DNA of 5,928 nt from Thermoguttaceae bacterium (GCA_028695865.1 JAQVID010000235.1:1-5928); one strand, 5' to 3'; positions 1-5,873 are shown, numbered from the stretch's first letter. Program-made: numbers and translations. Notes: a model not told the origin generated them from the sequence alone.

Positions 1-78
1 ACTTGCGACGCAAACACGATTAAAGATACCGTCGTCTTGCAGACCTGGCTTGACGGTACGTGCGTTTATCGCAAATAA
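1..78 (+). CDS. C-terminal fragment of a probable amidohydrolase (5' end outside window)
   Basis: Reading from base 1 in frame 1 gives 25 residues and a TAA stop at 76-78. The tail reads TIKDTVVLQTWLDGTCVYRK, which resembles the usual end of metal-dependent amidohydrolases (YtcJ/imidazolonepropionase-like), where a final beta strand of the form 'I-x-D-x-x-V-x-x-T-x-V-x-G-x-x-V-Y' completes the small beta-sandwich domain. The catalytic metal ligands would lie upstream and cannot be seen. The stop is 28 bases before the ATG of the downstream secreted hydrolase on the same strand, so co-transcription is plausible. The family call rests only on this short tail. That it is coding is supported by the continuous frame and the sensible hydrophobic strand pattern, but the fragment is too short to be certain. 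Confidence 0.5.
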   Translation, partial: TCDANTIKDTVVLQTWLDGTCVYRK

Positions 79-79
79 T
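50..79 (+). promoter_or_regulatory. Possible sigma70-type promoter inside the end of the upstream gene
   Basis: TTGACG at 50-55 and AATAAT at 74-79 are separated by 18 bases and each match the -35/-10 consensus at five of six positions. The predicted start would be near base 86, giving a leader of about 20 bases to the ATG at 107. The -35 lies within the coding tail of the preceding gene, and the AT-rich -10 may be chance. It could be an internal promoter for the hydrolase gene if that gene is not simply read through from upstream. Confidence 0.28.
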
Positions 80-106
80 TATTTCATGAAGGAAAAGAAC
101 AGGGAA

Positions 107-2521
107 ATGAAAACAATCAGACTTTTACTGCTTGCGATACTGCTTTTGGGTGTGTTTGCCGTTGCTTTGACGACTCGGGTTGAGGCGGCAAGCATGAACG
201 AGAAAAATGTGCTCGACGAGAAAGCTCCCCGCTGGTCCCGGGTAGCGACCGACATAATAACATCACTTGACGAAAACGTCAAATACAATTCGCGGCCTTC
301 CGTTCGGGTCGTGCATAAAGGCGGGTTGGACTGGTGTGTTTCTTTGCCGAAACCAGTGGATGTCCAGCCGGGCGAAATGTACGAAGGCTCGGTTTTCGTG
401 AAGTCGGCAGGCCCGGGCGATATCGGTTTGGGACTCGTTTTGCGAAGCGGTCAACAGGTTCGATTTTGGAATTACGGCTGGAATGGTGTTAAAGGTGAAA
501 GCGGCTCCTGGCGGCAAATTGCGGTCCGGTTTATTGTTCCACGCGGAGTAACTTCCGTGCAGCCGCGTCTGACCGGAACGGAAAACGTCACGGCATGGTT
601 TGCCGATTTTCAGTTCAAAAAGACCGGAAGTCTTGATCTGGCCGCGAAAGAAAAAAATTACATACTCGAAAATGATTCGATCAAGCTTGTCCTGCACGCT
701 CCGAGCGGTGCGTTTGATGTTCAGGACAAACGAACCGGTCGTATCTGGAAACAGAATCCTGATTTCCGCATGAACTTTGTGAACGCGGTCGAACAAAACA
801 AAAATTCGCTTGACTTCACCCTGTTCGATGGACTTGCGTTCCAGAATTTTAAAATCACGCTTCGTTTGGACGGTCAGAAGCCGGAATGTGTTGCCGTGAT
901 TGATTCCGATGATCACAATCGTGAACTTCCAGGCGAACTGGGCTGGCCGTTCCCGTTTATGTCGCAAAAAGGCGACCGCGTTATGCTCCCCTTGAATGAA
1001 GGTATTTCGTTTCCGGTTGAGGAACAGGCGTACCGCCTTTCGCAATTGTACGCCTATGGCGGCCACGGTCTTTGCATGGCGTTTTGGGGTCATTATGAAG
1101 ATAAAATCGGCCCGGTTGGCGGTCCCGGGTATCTTGCCATTGTCGAAACTTCTGACGATGCCGCTGTCCGAATCGACCGAAAAGTACTGAAAGAAGGCGA
1201 TACGCCCCTTCTTTGTGTCTGGCCGTGTTGGGTTTCGCAAATGAAAAAATTCGGTTATGCCCGGCAGATTCGGTATGCGTTTGTCACCGAAGGAGGACAC
1301 GTCGCTTTGTGCAAGCGGTATCGCAAGCATGCCGCCGATGTCGGACTCCTGGTTCCTTTCACCGAAAAGATTAAAAAGAATCCAAACTTGAAGAAGGGTT
1401 TGGAAATGCTTGTCGGAGCCGCCAATATCTGGTATTGGAACAATGATCGCGTTGAAGTGGTCAAGGAGATGAAAGCCGTCGGAATGGATCGACTGCTGTG
1501 GAGCGGCGGCGGTACGGCCGAAGACCTTGCGATCATGAACAGTCTGGGCGGTGTGCTCACGAGCCGTTATGATATTTATCAGGATATTATGGACCCGTCC
1601 CGATTGTCTGAAGTTTATCGTCATCCCGACTGGACGCAAGAGGCGTGGCCGCACGATATTAACTGGACCGATCCGGACGGAACCTGGCGCAAAGGCTGGG
1701 GGGTTACTCCCAAAGGAAAGTCGAGCGACGATCCCAAGGTCAAGAAAATACGCTGTGCCGTGATCTGTGACTCCAGGGCCATTCCGTATGCGCGAAAACG
1801 AATTTCGGAAGAACTCAAGGTTAAACCGTACAAGGCCCGTTTCCTTGATACAACGGTTGCGGCTCCGTGGTATGAATGTTGGCATCCTGACCACATGATG
1901 ACCCGAAGCGACAGCCGCGTCTGGAAAATGAAACTGCTTGATCTTATGGGAAGCGAATTTAATCTTGTCTGCGGAAGCGAGACAGGGCACGAAGCGTCGG
2001 TTCCTTATTGTGATTTTTATGAAGGAATGATGAGCCTTGGCCCGTATCGTCTTCCTCACGGCGGTCTCAATGACGCCGACTACACAATGGCGACACTCGA
2101 CTACATCAAGAAGTATCAGACCGGTGCCGCGTATCGTCTGCCGCTTTGGGAACTGGTCTATCACGACTGTACGGTCGCTCAATATTATTGGTATGATTTC
2201 AGTAATCGCCGGGAAGACCTTTGGGTCAATCGTGACCTGTTTTGCGCGTTGTATGGCGTGCCTCCCATGTACCGCTTTACCCGAAAATTCTGGCACGATA
2301 ACAAGAAACTTTTCGCCGCCAGTTACAAGATTGCCGCAACGACAAGTCGCCTGACCGGTTTTCACGAAATGACGGACCACCAGATTTTGACAAAAGATCG
2401 TCTTGTCCAAAAAACCGTGTTCGCCAATGGAGTGTCTGTCATTGCGAATTTCGGTTTGACGCCATGGACTTCGCCCAACGGTCAAACGGTCCCGCCGCGC
2501 TCGCGTCTGCTGATTCAGTAG
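107..2521 (+). CDS. Secreted GH101/GH129/DUF5696-like glycoside hydrolase candidate
   Basis: This is probably an exported carbohydrate-active enzyme of 804 residues; the substrate is unknown. The start was set at ATG 107 because it gives a clean Sec signal peptide (MKTIR, then a leucine-rich core, cleavage near VEA-AS at residues 27-28, no lipobox). ATG 86 and TTG 50 would add a charged tail before it, and TTG 50 overlaps the preceding gene. Residues about 40-174 look like a carbohydrate-binding beta-sandwich (ending WFADFQF). From about 185 the phrase YILENDSIKLVL followed by DKRTGRIW is the typical opening of the large beta domain in GH101/GH129/DUF5696-type proteins. A barrel-like part spans about 430-740, followed by a small beta domain (HEMTDHQILTKDRLVQKT). 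Asp581 (FLDTT) and Glu625 (GSETGHE) are my candidates for nucleophile and acid/base; RLPLWELVYHDC (676-688) is another family-like motif. Family recognition is from memory of motifs, without a search. Confidence 0.72.
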   Translation: MKTIRLLLLAILLLGVFAVALTTRVEAASMNEKNVLDEKAPRWSRVATDIITSLDENVKYNSRPSVRVVHKGGLDWCVSLPKPVDVQPGEMYEGSVFVKSAGPGDIGLGLVLRSGQQVRFWNYGWNGVKGESGSWRQIAVRFIVPRGVTSVQPRLTGTENVTAWFADFQFKKTGSLDLAAKEKNYILENDSIKLVLHAPSGAFDVQDKRTGRIWKQNPDFRMNFVNAVEQNKNSLDFTLFDGLAFQNFKITLRLDGQKPECVAVIDSDDHNRELPGELGWPFPFMSQKGDRVMLPLNEGISFPVEEQAYRLSQLYAYGGHGLCMAFWGHYEDKIGPVGGPGYLAIVETSDDAAVRIDRKVLKEGDTPLLCVWPCWVSQMKKFGYARQIRYAFVTEGGHVALCKRYRKHAADVGLLVPFTEKIKKNPNLKKGLEMLVGAANIWYWNNDRVEVVKEMKAVGMDRLLWSGGGTAEDLAIMNSLGGVLTSRYDIYQDIMDPSRLSEVYRHPDWTQEAWPHDINWTDPDGTWRKGWGVTPKGKSSDDPKVKKIRCAVICDSRAIPYARKRISEELKVKPYKARFLDTTVAAPWYECWHPDHMMTRSDSRVWKMKLLDLMGSEFNLVCGSETGHEASVPYCDFYEGMMSLGPYRLPHGGLNDADYTMATLDYIKKYQTGAAYRLPLWELVYHDCTVAQYYWYDFSNRREDLWVNRDLFCALYGVPPMYRFTRKFWHDNKKLFAASYKIAATTSRLTGFHEMTDHQILTKDRLVQKTVFANGVSVIANFGLTPWTSPNGQTVPPRSRLLIQ

Positions 2522-2598
2522 GCGGTGCCGGGGTTGTCGAAACGTTTACTTGTTGTCGCTTATTATGCGACCAATACTTCAATTTTCGGCGACGTGCT

Positions 2599-2622
2599 CC
2601 CCGTTCTCTTCGGAAAACGGGG
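2599..2622 (+). other. GC-rich hairpin in the hydrolase-transporter gap
   Basis: CCCCGTT (2599-2605) and AACGGGG (2616-2622) form a perfect 7-bp stem, extendable by T2598-A2623, around a 10-base loop. It lies 77 bases after the hydrolase stop and 33 bases before the transporter start. No T-run follows, so it is not a standard intrinsic terminator. It could slow polymerase, protect the 3' end of the upstream mRNA, or help to separate expression of the two genes. A weaker 5-bp stem, GTCGC/GCGAC (2555-2559/2567-2571), precedes it. The TATTAT in that loop (2561-2566) resembles a -10 box but has no well-spaced -35. Confidence 0.4.
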
Positions 2623-2655
2623 ATTCAGGCCGCATCCTGCGAAGATTCAAATAAC

Positions 2656-3444
2656 ATGCTGACTCCATCGACCATTACAATTGGTATCATCGCGGCGATT
2701 TTTTTAGGAATCGCGAAAACAGGTGTTCCGGGCATGGGCATGTTTGCTTCCCTGCTCATGATTGGAGCATTTCAGGGGCATGAAATGTTTGCCTCCGGCG
2801 CGGTTGTTCCCCTGTTAATTTTGGGGGATATTGCCGCCGTATATTACTATCGCAAGGATCGTCAACCAGGAATGATCCAACGGCTTTATCCGCCGATGGC
2901 CGCGGGACTGCTGCTGGGAACCGTCGTTATTTGTCTGGTCGATAACAGTCAATTCAAACTCGGCGTGGGTATCCTGGCAATCAGTATTCTCTTTTTCGAA
3001 TTCTTGCGTAAGCAATTGGGCTGGACGGCAGTGGCGCAAACCTCATTGTTTCGAAACAGTTGTGGTGTTTTGACCGGACTGACGACCATGCTGGGAAATG
3101 CTGCCGGTGTGATTTCCGCCGTCTATTTTGCTTCGCAAAATCTGGATAAGAAACGATTTATGGGAACCAATGCCGTCTTCTTCCTGCTGGTCAATTCGAG
3201 TAAAATACCGCTTCTGATTCTGGCAACAGGAATAAAAGGAATGCTGGGGTTTAATCCGTCTGACGCTCAAATCGTGACGCCAACGACTTTCCTGCTTACC
3301 CTCATTCTTGCTCCAGGTCTGATTCTGGGAGCACTGCTCGGCAGAAAATTGTACTTCCTCATTCCGGAAAAAATCTTTGTCCCGTTGATTCTCCTGCTCA
3401 ATCTGCTTACCGCACTTCAGATTCTTGTTACCGCCTTGCTCTGA
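2656..3444 (+). CDS. TauE/SafE (TSUP) family membrane transporter
   Basis: This is an inner-membrane permease of 262 residues, the normal size for TSUP proteins (about 250). Members move sulfite, sulfonates or other small organic anions; the substrate here cannot be read from sequence. Family hallmarks appear in both halves: GIAKTGVPGMGM (18-29) and GDIAAVYYYR (57-66) in the first, and GLTTMLGNAAG (141-151) followed by FMGTNAVFFLLVNSSKIP (168-185) in the second. This is the internal duplication expected of the family. Hydrophobic stretches at roughly 6-24, 27-40, 45-64, 80-96, 100-117, 134-158, 172-192, 212-229 and 240-261 fit 8-9 segments. ATG 2656 was chosen because the frame upstream of it (open back to 2464) overlaps the hydrolase and encodes Arg/Cys-rich sequence with no membrane character. 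No convincing Shine-Dalgarno precedes it (GAAG at 2641-2644 at best). Confidence 0.88.
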   Translation: MLTPSTITIGIIAAIFLGIAKTGVPGMGMFASLLMIGAFQGHEMFASGAVVPLLILGDIAAVYYYRKDRQPGMIQRLYPPMAAGLLLGTVVICLVDNSQFKLGVGILAISILFFEFLRKQLGWTAVAQTSLFRNSCGVLTGLTTMLGNAAGVISAVYFASQNLDKKRFMGTNAVFFLLVNSSKIPLLILATGIKGMLGFNPSDAQIVTPTTFLLTLILAPGLILGALLGRKLYFLIPEKIFVPLILLLNLLTALQILVTALL

Positions 3445-3488
3445 CTTTTGTTTTCATGAATAGTGTTCCACGGACGTGCGTTTTCCCG

Positions 3489-3517
3489 TTGACATGAGTG
3501 GTAAAGGCGTGTACAAT
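3489..3517 (+). promoter_or_regulatory. Near-consensus sigma70-type promoter for the zinc-ribbon gene
   Basis: TTGACA (3489-3494) is a perfect -35 box and TACAAT (3512-3517) matches -10 at five of six positions, with the optimal 17-base spacer. The predicted start is near 3524, so the zinc-ribbon gene would carry a leader of about 160 nt. The site is 45 bases after the transporter stop, making 3687-4406 a separate transcription unit from the genes before it. It is by far the best promoter match seen in the window. Confidence 0.72.
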
Positions 3518-3523
3518 GGAAAA

Positions 3524-3686
3524 ATCGGGTTTTTATCCTAACGACTCTTCATGTTTCACCGGATGAGTTCCCCGGGTAACGGGTGGACTTTGGCCACACA
3601 ACGCGAAAAGTTCGAAGAAATCGGTATAGCCCGCGGCCCGGGGCTTTCTTCGGGCAACTGTATCACGTGTTGAAAGAAGGATTTGT
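3524..3686 (+). promoter_or_regulatory. Structured 5' leader with competing helices upstream of the zinc-ribbon gene
   Basis: Several helices can be drawn by eye. Helix A pairs CCCCGGG (3570-3576) with CCCGGGG (3637-3643) and continues, after a 3x3 internal loop, with CGGG (3580-3583) and CCCG (3630-3633). Inside it GGACTTT (3585-3591) pairs with AAAGTTC (3607-3613), one G-U included. Helix B pairs 3636-3643 with 3648-3655 around a CTTT loop and uses the same CCCGGGG strand as A, so A and B exclude each other. Helix C pairs CGAAGAAA (3613-3620) with TTTCTTCG (3645-3652); with A it would form a pseudoknot. No open frame of note and no T-run is present. I recognise no known riboswitch, RNase P, 6S, tmRNA or SRP RNA. 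It could be a cis-regulatory leader, a small RNA, or chance pairing of GC-rich sequence. Confidence 0.38.
3676..3681 (+). promoter_or_regulatory. Shine-Dalgarno of the zinc-ribbon gene
   Basis: GAAGGA sits five bases before ATG 3687, a good match to the anti-Shine-Dalgarno at workable spacing. The other genes in the window lack such a clear site. It fixes the start codon and lies 21 bases downstream of helix B of the leader. Confidence 0.75.
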
Positions 3687-4406
3687 ATGAATATTTCAGA
3701 ACTTATGGTCACGTTGCACCGCTATCATCGTCAGTTAACCGAGTTACGCTATCGTCTCAAAAAGGGGATGCAGATCATAGAATATAATGAGACCCGCCTG
3801 GCCAGTGCACAACAGGAACTTGAGAAACGGGTGGCCGAACAAACCCGAATGCGACTTGCCGTCAAAGAAAACGAAACTCGTCTGAAGACGTTTGAAGAAG
3901 GTCTGAAGAAGCGTCGTACCCAATTGGGGGAAGCCAAAACCAATAAAGAACATCAAGCGCTCAAAGATCAAATTGAGCAAGACGAAAAAACCGGATCGGT
4001 TCTGGCCGATGGAGTCATTGCCGCGCTCGATGAAATTGATCGATTTACGCCCATCGTCGATGAGGCCCGTAAGGAGGTCGAACGGCTCGAAAAACTGATT
4101 GCGGAAGCGAAAGCCGAGTATGATCAAGATCGTCCTGCCATTGAAGCGGATATCGCGACTTATACCGAACGACTGGCCAAAGCGGAAGAAGAACTTCCGT
4201 TGCCGTTTGAAGAACCTTATCGCCGACTCGTCGAAAAGCTCGGTGGAGAAACGGCAATGGCTCCGATCGTGAACGGCAACTATTGCGGTCACTGCAATAC
4301 ACTTATTCCAATTCACTTTGTCGCCGATATTTGTAATGGACATCCGTTCACCTGTCAGGTTTGCGGACGTATGCTTTATATCCCTGAAAATTACGTCATT
4401 CACTAG
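3687..4406 (+). CDS. Coiled-coil protein with C-terminal C4 zinc ribbon (zf-RING_7 / CT398-HP0958-like)
   Basis: This 239-residue cytoplasmic protein has the family's usual length and layout. Residues about 8-170 are a long charged antiparallel coiled coil rich in Glu, Lys, Arg and Leu. It includes the family-like phrase TNKEHQALKDQIEQ (85-98), the counterpart of the 'NKEY-x-AL' motif near the hairpin turn. The C-terminal domain opens with MAPIVNGNYCGHC and has Cys200-x2-Cys203 and Cys223-x2-Cys226, four ligands for one structural zinc. An extra Cys216 lies between them. Relatives include HP0958/FlgZ of Helicobacter, linked to flagellar sigma-factor and RNA handling, and chlamydial CT398; in most phyla the role is unknown. 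A nucleic-acid or protein-scaffold role is inference. It has its own strong promoter, a structured leader and a probable terminator, so it appears monocistronic. Confidence 0.87.
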   Translation: MNISELMVTLHRYHRQLTELRYRLKKGMQIIEYNETRLASAQQELEKRVAEQTRMRLAVKENETRLKTFEEGLKKRRTQLGEAKTNKEHQALKDQIEQDEKTGSVLADGVIAALDEIDRFTPIVDEARKEVERLEKLIAEAKAEYDQDRPAIEADIATYTERLAKAEEELPLPFEEPYRRLVEKLGGETAMAPIVNGNYCGHCNTLIPIHFVADICNGHPFTCQVCGRMLYIPENYVIH

Positions 4407-4452
4407 CGGTTTGTTACACATATTAAGTATCGTTGACACGAATTTGGAACAG

Positions 4453-4480
4453 ACAGGCCGGGAACGCGGGCGGCTGTTTT
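4453..4480 (+). terminator. Probable intrinsic terminator of the zinc-ribbon gene
   Basis: ACAGGCCG (4453-4460) pairs with CGGCTGT (4471-4477), a 7-bp GC-rich stem with one bulged G, around a 10-base loop. TTTT (4477-4480) follows, then A6 and another TTTT. It begins 47 bases after the stop codon, where a terminator is expected. The short T-tract, broken by adenines, makes it less than ideal. The sequence around the T-tract, TGTTTT-AA-AAAACA (4475-4488), is itself palindromic, so the site might also act on transcripts from the opposite strand. Confidence 0.5.
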
Positions 4481-4560
4481 AAAAAACATTTTCCTAAATC
4501 CTCTGGAATGCCCCGCTTACTGTCCAAGTGCCATTCGGATCCGCCCCATTTCGTTCAACT

Positions 4561-4683
4561 CCCTAATTGCGCTCGTTTCACTCGCTGCATTACGGGCTTG
4601 ATGAATTTTCTTCATACCCCAAATCAAGGACCACCACAATCAATCAAGCCCGTAATGGAGGTCGCTTGCGACCGTAATTAGGG
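4561..4683. repeat. Nested imperfect palindrome, MITE- or REP-like element of about 123 bp
   Basis: The outer arms, 4561-4575 and 4669-4683, match as inverted repeats at 13 of 15 positions (CCCTAATTGCGCTCG against CCCTAATTACGGTCG). The inner arms CATTACGGGCTTGAT (4588-4602) and its complement (4643-4657) match perfectly over 15 bp. The 11-12 bases between outer and inner arms have diverged. A right-arm mini-hairpin, GGTCG-CTTG-CGACC (4660-4673), and an apical ATGAA/TTCAT hairpin (4601-4605/4611-4615) add secondary structure; the remaining central 40 bases are unpaired. No protein is encoded and no clear target-site duplication flanks it. It lies between convergent genes, a tolerated place for small non-autonomous elements and also for bidirectional terminators. 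Whether it recurs in the genome cannot be seen here. Confidence 0.6.
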
Positions 4684-4705
4684 AATGGCGTGACCGTAAT
4701 TACGG
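4670..4705. repeat. Direct repeat GACCGTAATTA, 22-bp period, with a 12-bp palindrome
   Basis: GACCGTAATTA occurs at 4670-4680 and 4692-4702, exactly 22 bp apart, about two helical turns. The second copy is completed to the perfect palindrome CCGTAATTACGG (4694-4705). The first copy overlaps the right arm of the larger palindrome. The spacing and symmetry look like a protein-binding site, but no promoter is adjacent. It may equally be a duplicated end of the repeat element. Confidence 0.5.
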
Positions 4706-4756
4706 AAATGTGTGGCTCTAATCATAAAATTGATTGCTCCTATAAATCGTAACCGT

Positions 4757-4796
4757 TCACGGCGAATTTTCCTTTGACACGAAAGGCTTGCCGTGA
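4757..4796. other. Strong 40-nt imperfect hairpin in the convergent gap
   Basis: TCACGGCGA (4757-4765) pairs with TTGCCGTGA (4788-4796) over nine positions, including one G-U. After an asymmetric internal loop (ATTTT against C), CCTTT (4771-4775) pairs with AAAGG (4782-4786) around a six-base loop. No T-run follows on either strand, so a standard terminator is unlikely. It could be a transcript-end stabiliser or a second repeat-family hairpin. Confidence 0.45.
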
Positions 4797-5055
4797 TCCT
4801 CTTACAGTGGTATGGCAGAACCAACCAGCAGCATCAACGATTTATCAGAAAGAATTCCGAAAAGCAGACAACGAATCGATGGATTCCAGCCAATTCGCGA
4901 GTAGGGAAGGCCCAAGCGGCGTAAAAAACCAGGAAGCTTGAAGCGAAAACTACCGACCAATTACGAAAAAATCTTCTTATGCAGGAAATCGCCCGGGGCA
5001 ATATCTTTGCTTTGAAAATCGCGAAGGTCAGGCGTTGGGTTGCCTGTTCGAAAAA
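4797..5055. other. Non-coding stretch without a recognised feature
   Basis: These 259 bases lie beyond the downstream end of the kinase gene. One 30-codon ORF (ATG 4812 to TAG 4904, + strand) is open but has no ribosome binding site and no recognisable domain. A weak CAGGC/GCCTG stem (5029-5033/5042-5046) lies 10 bases past the kinase stop on its strand, without a proper T-tract. No tRNA, IS end or gene remnant could be recognised. Confidence 0.5.
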
Positions 5056-5835
5056 TTATTCTGTCGGAGCAGGCAGCGGAAATCGCAAGGTGAAGGCGGT
5101 GCCTTTTCCGGGAGTGCTTTCGACCCGGATTTTTCCGTGATGCGCTTCCATAATGTTTTTGCAAAGCGAAAGGCCAAGTCCGGAACCGCCTTTTCCGCTG
5201 GCGTCCGGTCCTGATTTTGTCGTGTAGAACGCGTCGAAAATATGCGGTAATTGCTCTGCCGGTATCCCGGTACCATAGTCGCGAACGACCAATTCAACCG
5301 CGTCGTTGGCCTCTGTCATGCCGATTCGAATGACCAGTCGCCCACCGTTTTGCATTGCCTGTCGGGCATTGATCAAAAGATTAACCAAAATCTGCTGAAT
5401 CTGGTTGGCGTTGGCAAGTATTTCCGGGACCGGTTTGAATCGCCGTTCGACCGCGATTCGATATTTGGTCATTTCGCGTTCCAGCAGAAGGAGAACATCC
5501 TGAGTAAGCGAAGTGAGGTCGGTTGGTTCGAAGCCGGGCTTGCGATTTCGGGCCAGGCCCAAGACGGTCGCCGTAATTTTCGACGCTTTTTGCGCGGCGG
5601 TCAGGATTTTTTCAAACGACTTGTTTCGGGTTTCGTCGTCTTTATGCCGCATTCCCATTTGGGCATAGTTGATAATCATCGTCAGAATATTATTGAACTC
5701 ATGGGTCGTCGTACTGGCCAACTCGCCGATTGCGGTCAATTGCTCCATGTGTTCAAGCTGGTCCTCCAAAAACCGAACCTTGTTCTGTAATTGGCTTAAT
5801 TCATCGCCATCCAATTTTTGTTTCGCCTCGTTCAT
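5056..5835 (-). CDS. Soluble sensor histidine kinase, HisKA plus HATPase_c, without a sensor domain
   Basis: This 259-residue cytoplasmic protein should autophosphorylate on histidine and pass the phosphate to a response regulator that is not in the window. Residues 1-35 form a short charged coiled coil. The H-box GELASTTTHEFNN carries the phospho-acceptor His45, and the dimerisation helices run to about 98. The ATP-binding domain has the N-box NLLINA (Asn152, Asn156), G1 DYGTGIP (186-192), F-box FDAFYTTK (200-207) and G2 GKGGSGLGL (214-222), so all catalytic motifs are intact. No transmembrane segment, PAS, GAF or receiver domain is present. Signal input must come through the coiled coil, a partner protein, or direct control of the H-box region. 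The THEFNN H-box and NtrB-like kinase core resemble planctomycete soluble kinases that I recall. ATG 5835 is the only sensible start; the next Met is residue 30. No Shine-Dalgarno precedes it. Confidence 0.92.
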   Translation of the reverse strand: MNEAKQKLDGDELSQLQNKVRFLEDQLEHMEQLTAIGELASTTTHEFNNILTMIINYAQMGMRHKDDETRNKSFEKILTAAQKASKITATVLGLARNRKPGFEPTDLTSLTQDVLLLLEREMTKYRIAVERRFKPVPEILANANQIQQILVNLLINARQAMQNGGRLVIRIGMTEANDAVELVVRDYGTGIPAEQLPHIFDAFYTTKSGPDASGKGGSGLGLSLCKNIMEAHHGKIRVESTPGKGTAFTLRFPLPAPTE

Positions 5836-5844
5836 AAAAAGACC

Positions 5845-5873
5845 ATTAACTTCATTTGATCGATTTGTGTCAA
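5845..5873 (-). promoter_or_regulatory. Possible promoter of the kinase gene, giving an almost leaderless mRNA
   Basis: On the minus strand TTGACA (5873-5868) is a perfect -35 box, and 17 bases later GTTAAT (5850-5845) matches -10 at four of six positions, though the important second A is missing. The predicted start near 5838 would leave about three bases before ATG 5835, which fits the absence of a Shine-Dalgarno. An inverted repeat TGATC/GATCA (5857-5861/5876-5880) spans the -35 box and could be an operator, but five-base arms are easily random. Confidence 0.35.

Noticed and set aside
263..2485. A 740-codon open frame antisense to the secreted hydrolase
   Set aside because: It lies entirely opposite a gene with a signal peptide and recognisable family motifs. 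Its translation shows no domain or signal, and the missing stops are explained by the codon use of the sense gene.
3464..3480. CACG-GA-CGTG followed by TTTT as a terminator of the transporter gene
   Set aside because: A four-base stem with a two-base loop is too weak; no convincing terminator is seen between the transporter and the next promoter.
3524..3686. The leader as RNase P RNA, 6S RNA, tmRNA or SRP RNA
   Set aside because: The conserved cores of these RNAs (for example the RNase P GAGGAAAGUCC region or the SRP GGAAG loop context) are absent, and it is too short for RNase P or tmRNA.
4433..4438. TTGACA as a -35 box after the zinc-ribbon gene (and another at 4774-4779)
   Set aside because: At 16-18 bases downstream neither has a TATAAT-like -10; the first meets a GC-rich terminator stem and the second lies in a hairpin loop.
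3744..4439. A 231-codon antisense frame over the zinc-ribbon gene
   Set aside because: The sense strand has a promoter, Shine-Dalgarno, coiled coil and C4 zinc ribbon; the antisense product is Phe/Arg-rich with no recognisable motif.
4433..4681. An 82-codon plus-strand frame across the terminator and palindrome
   Set aside because: It runs through the inverted-repeat structure, has no Shine-Dalgarno and yields a Pro/His/Cys-rich product unlike a folded protein.
4812..4904. A 30-residue ORF (MAEPTSSINDLSERIPK...)
   Set aside because: It is an in-frame small ORF with plausible composition but no ribosome binding site, no promoter with proper spacing and no recognisable family. It would need conservation in relatives to be believed.
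5251..5790. A 179-codon plus-strand frame over the kinase
   Set aside because: The minus strand encodes all histidine kinase motifs in order; this frame is its shadow.
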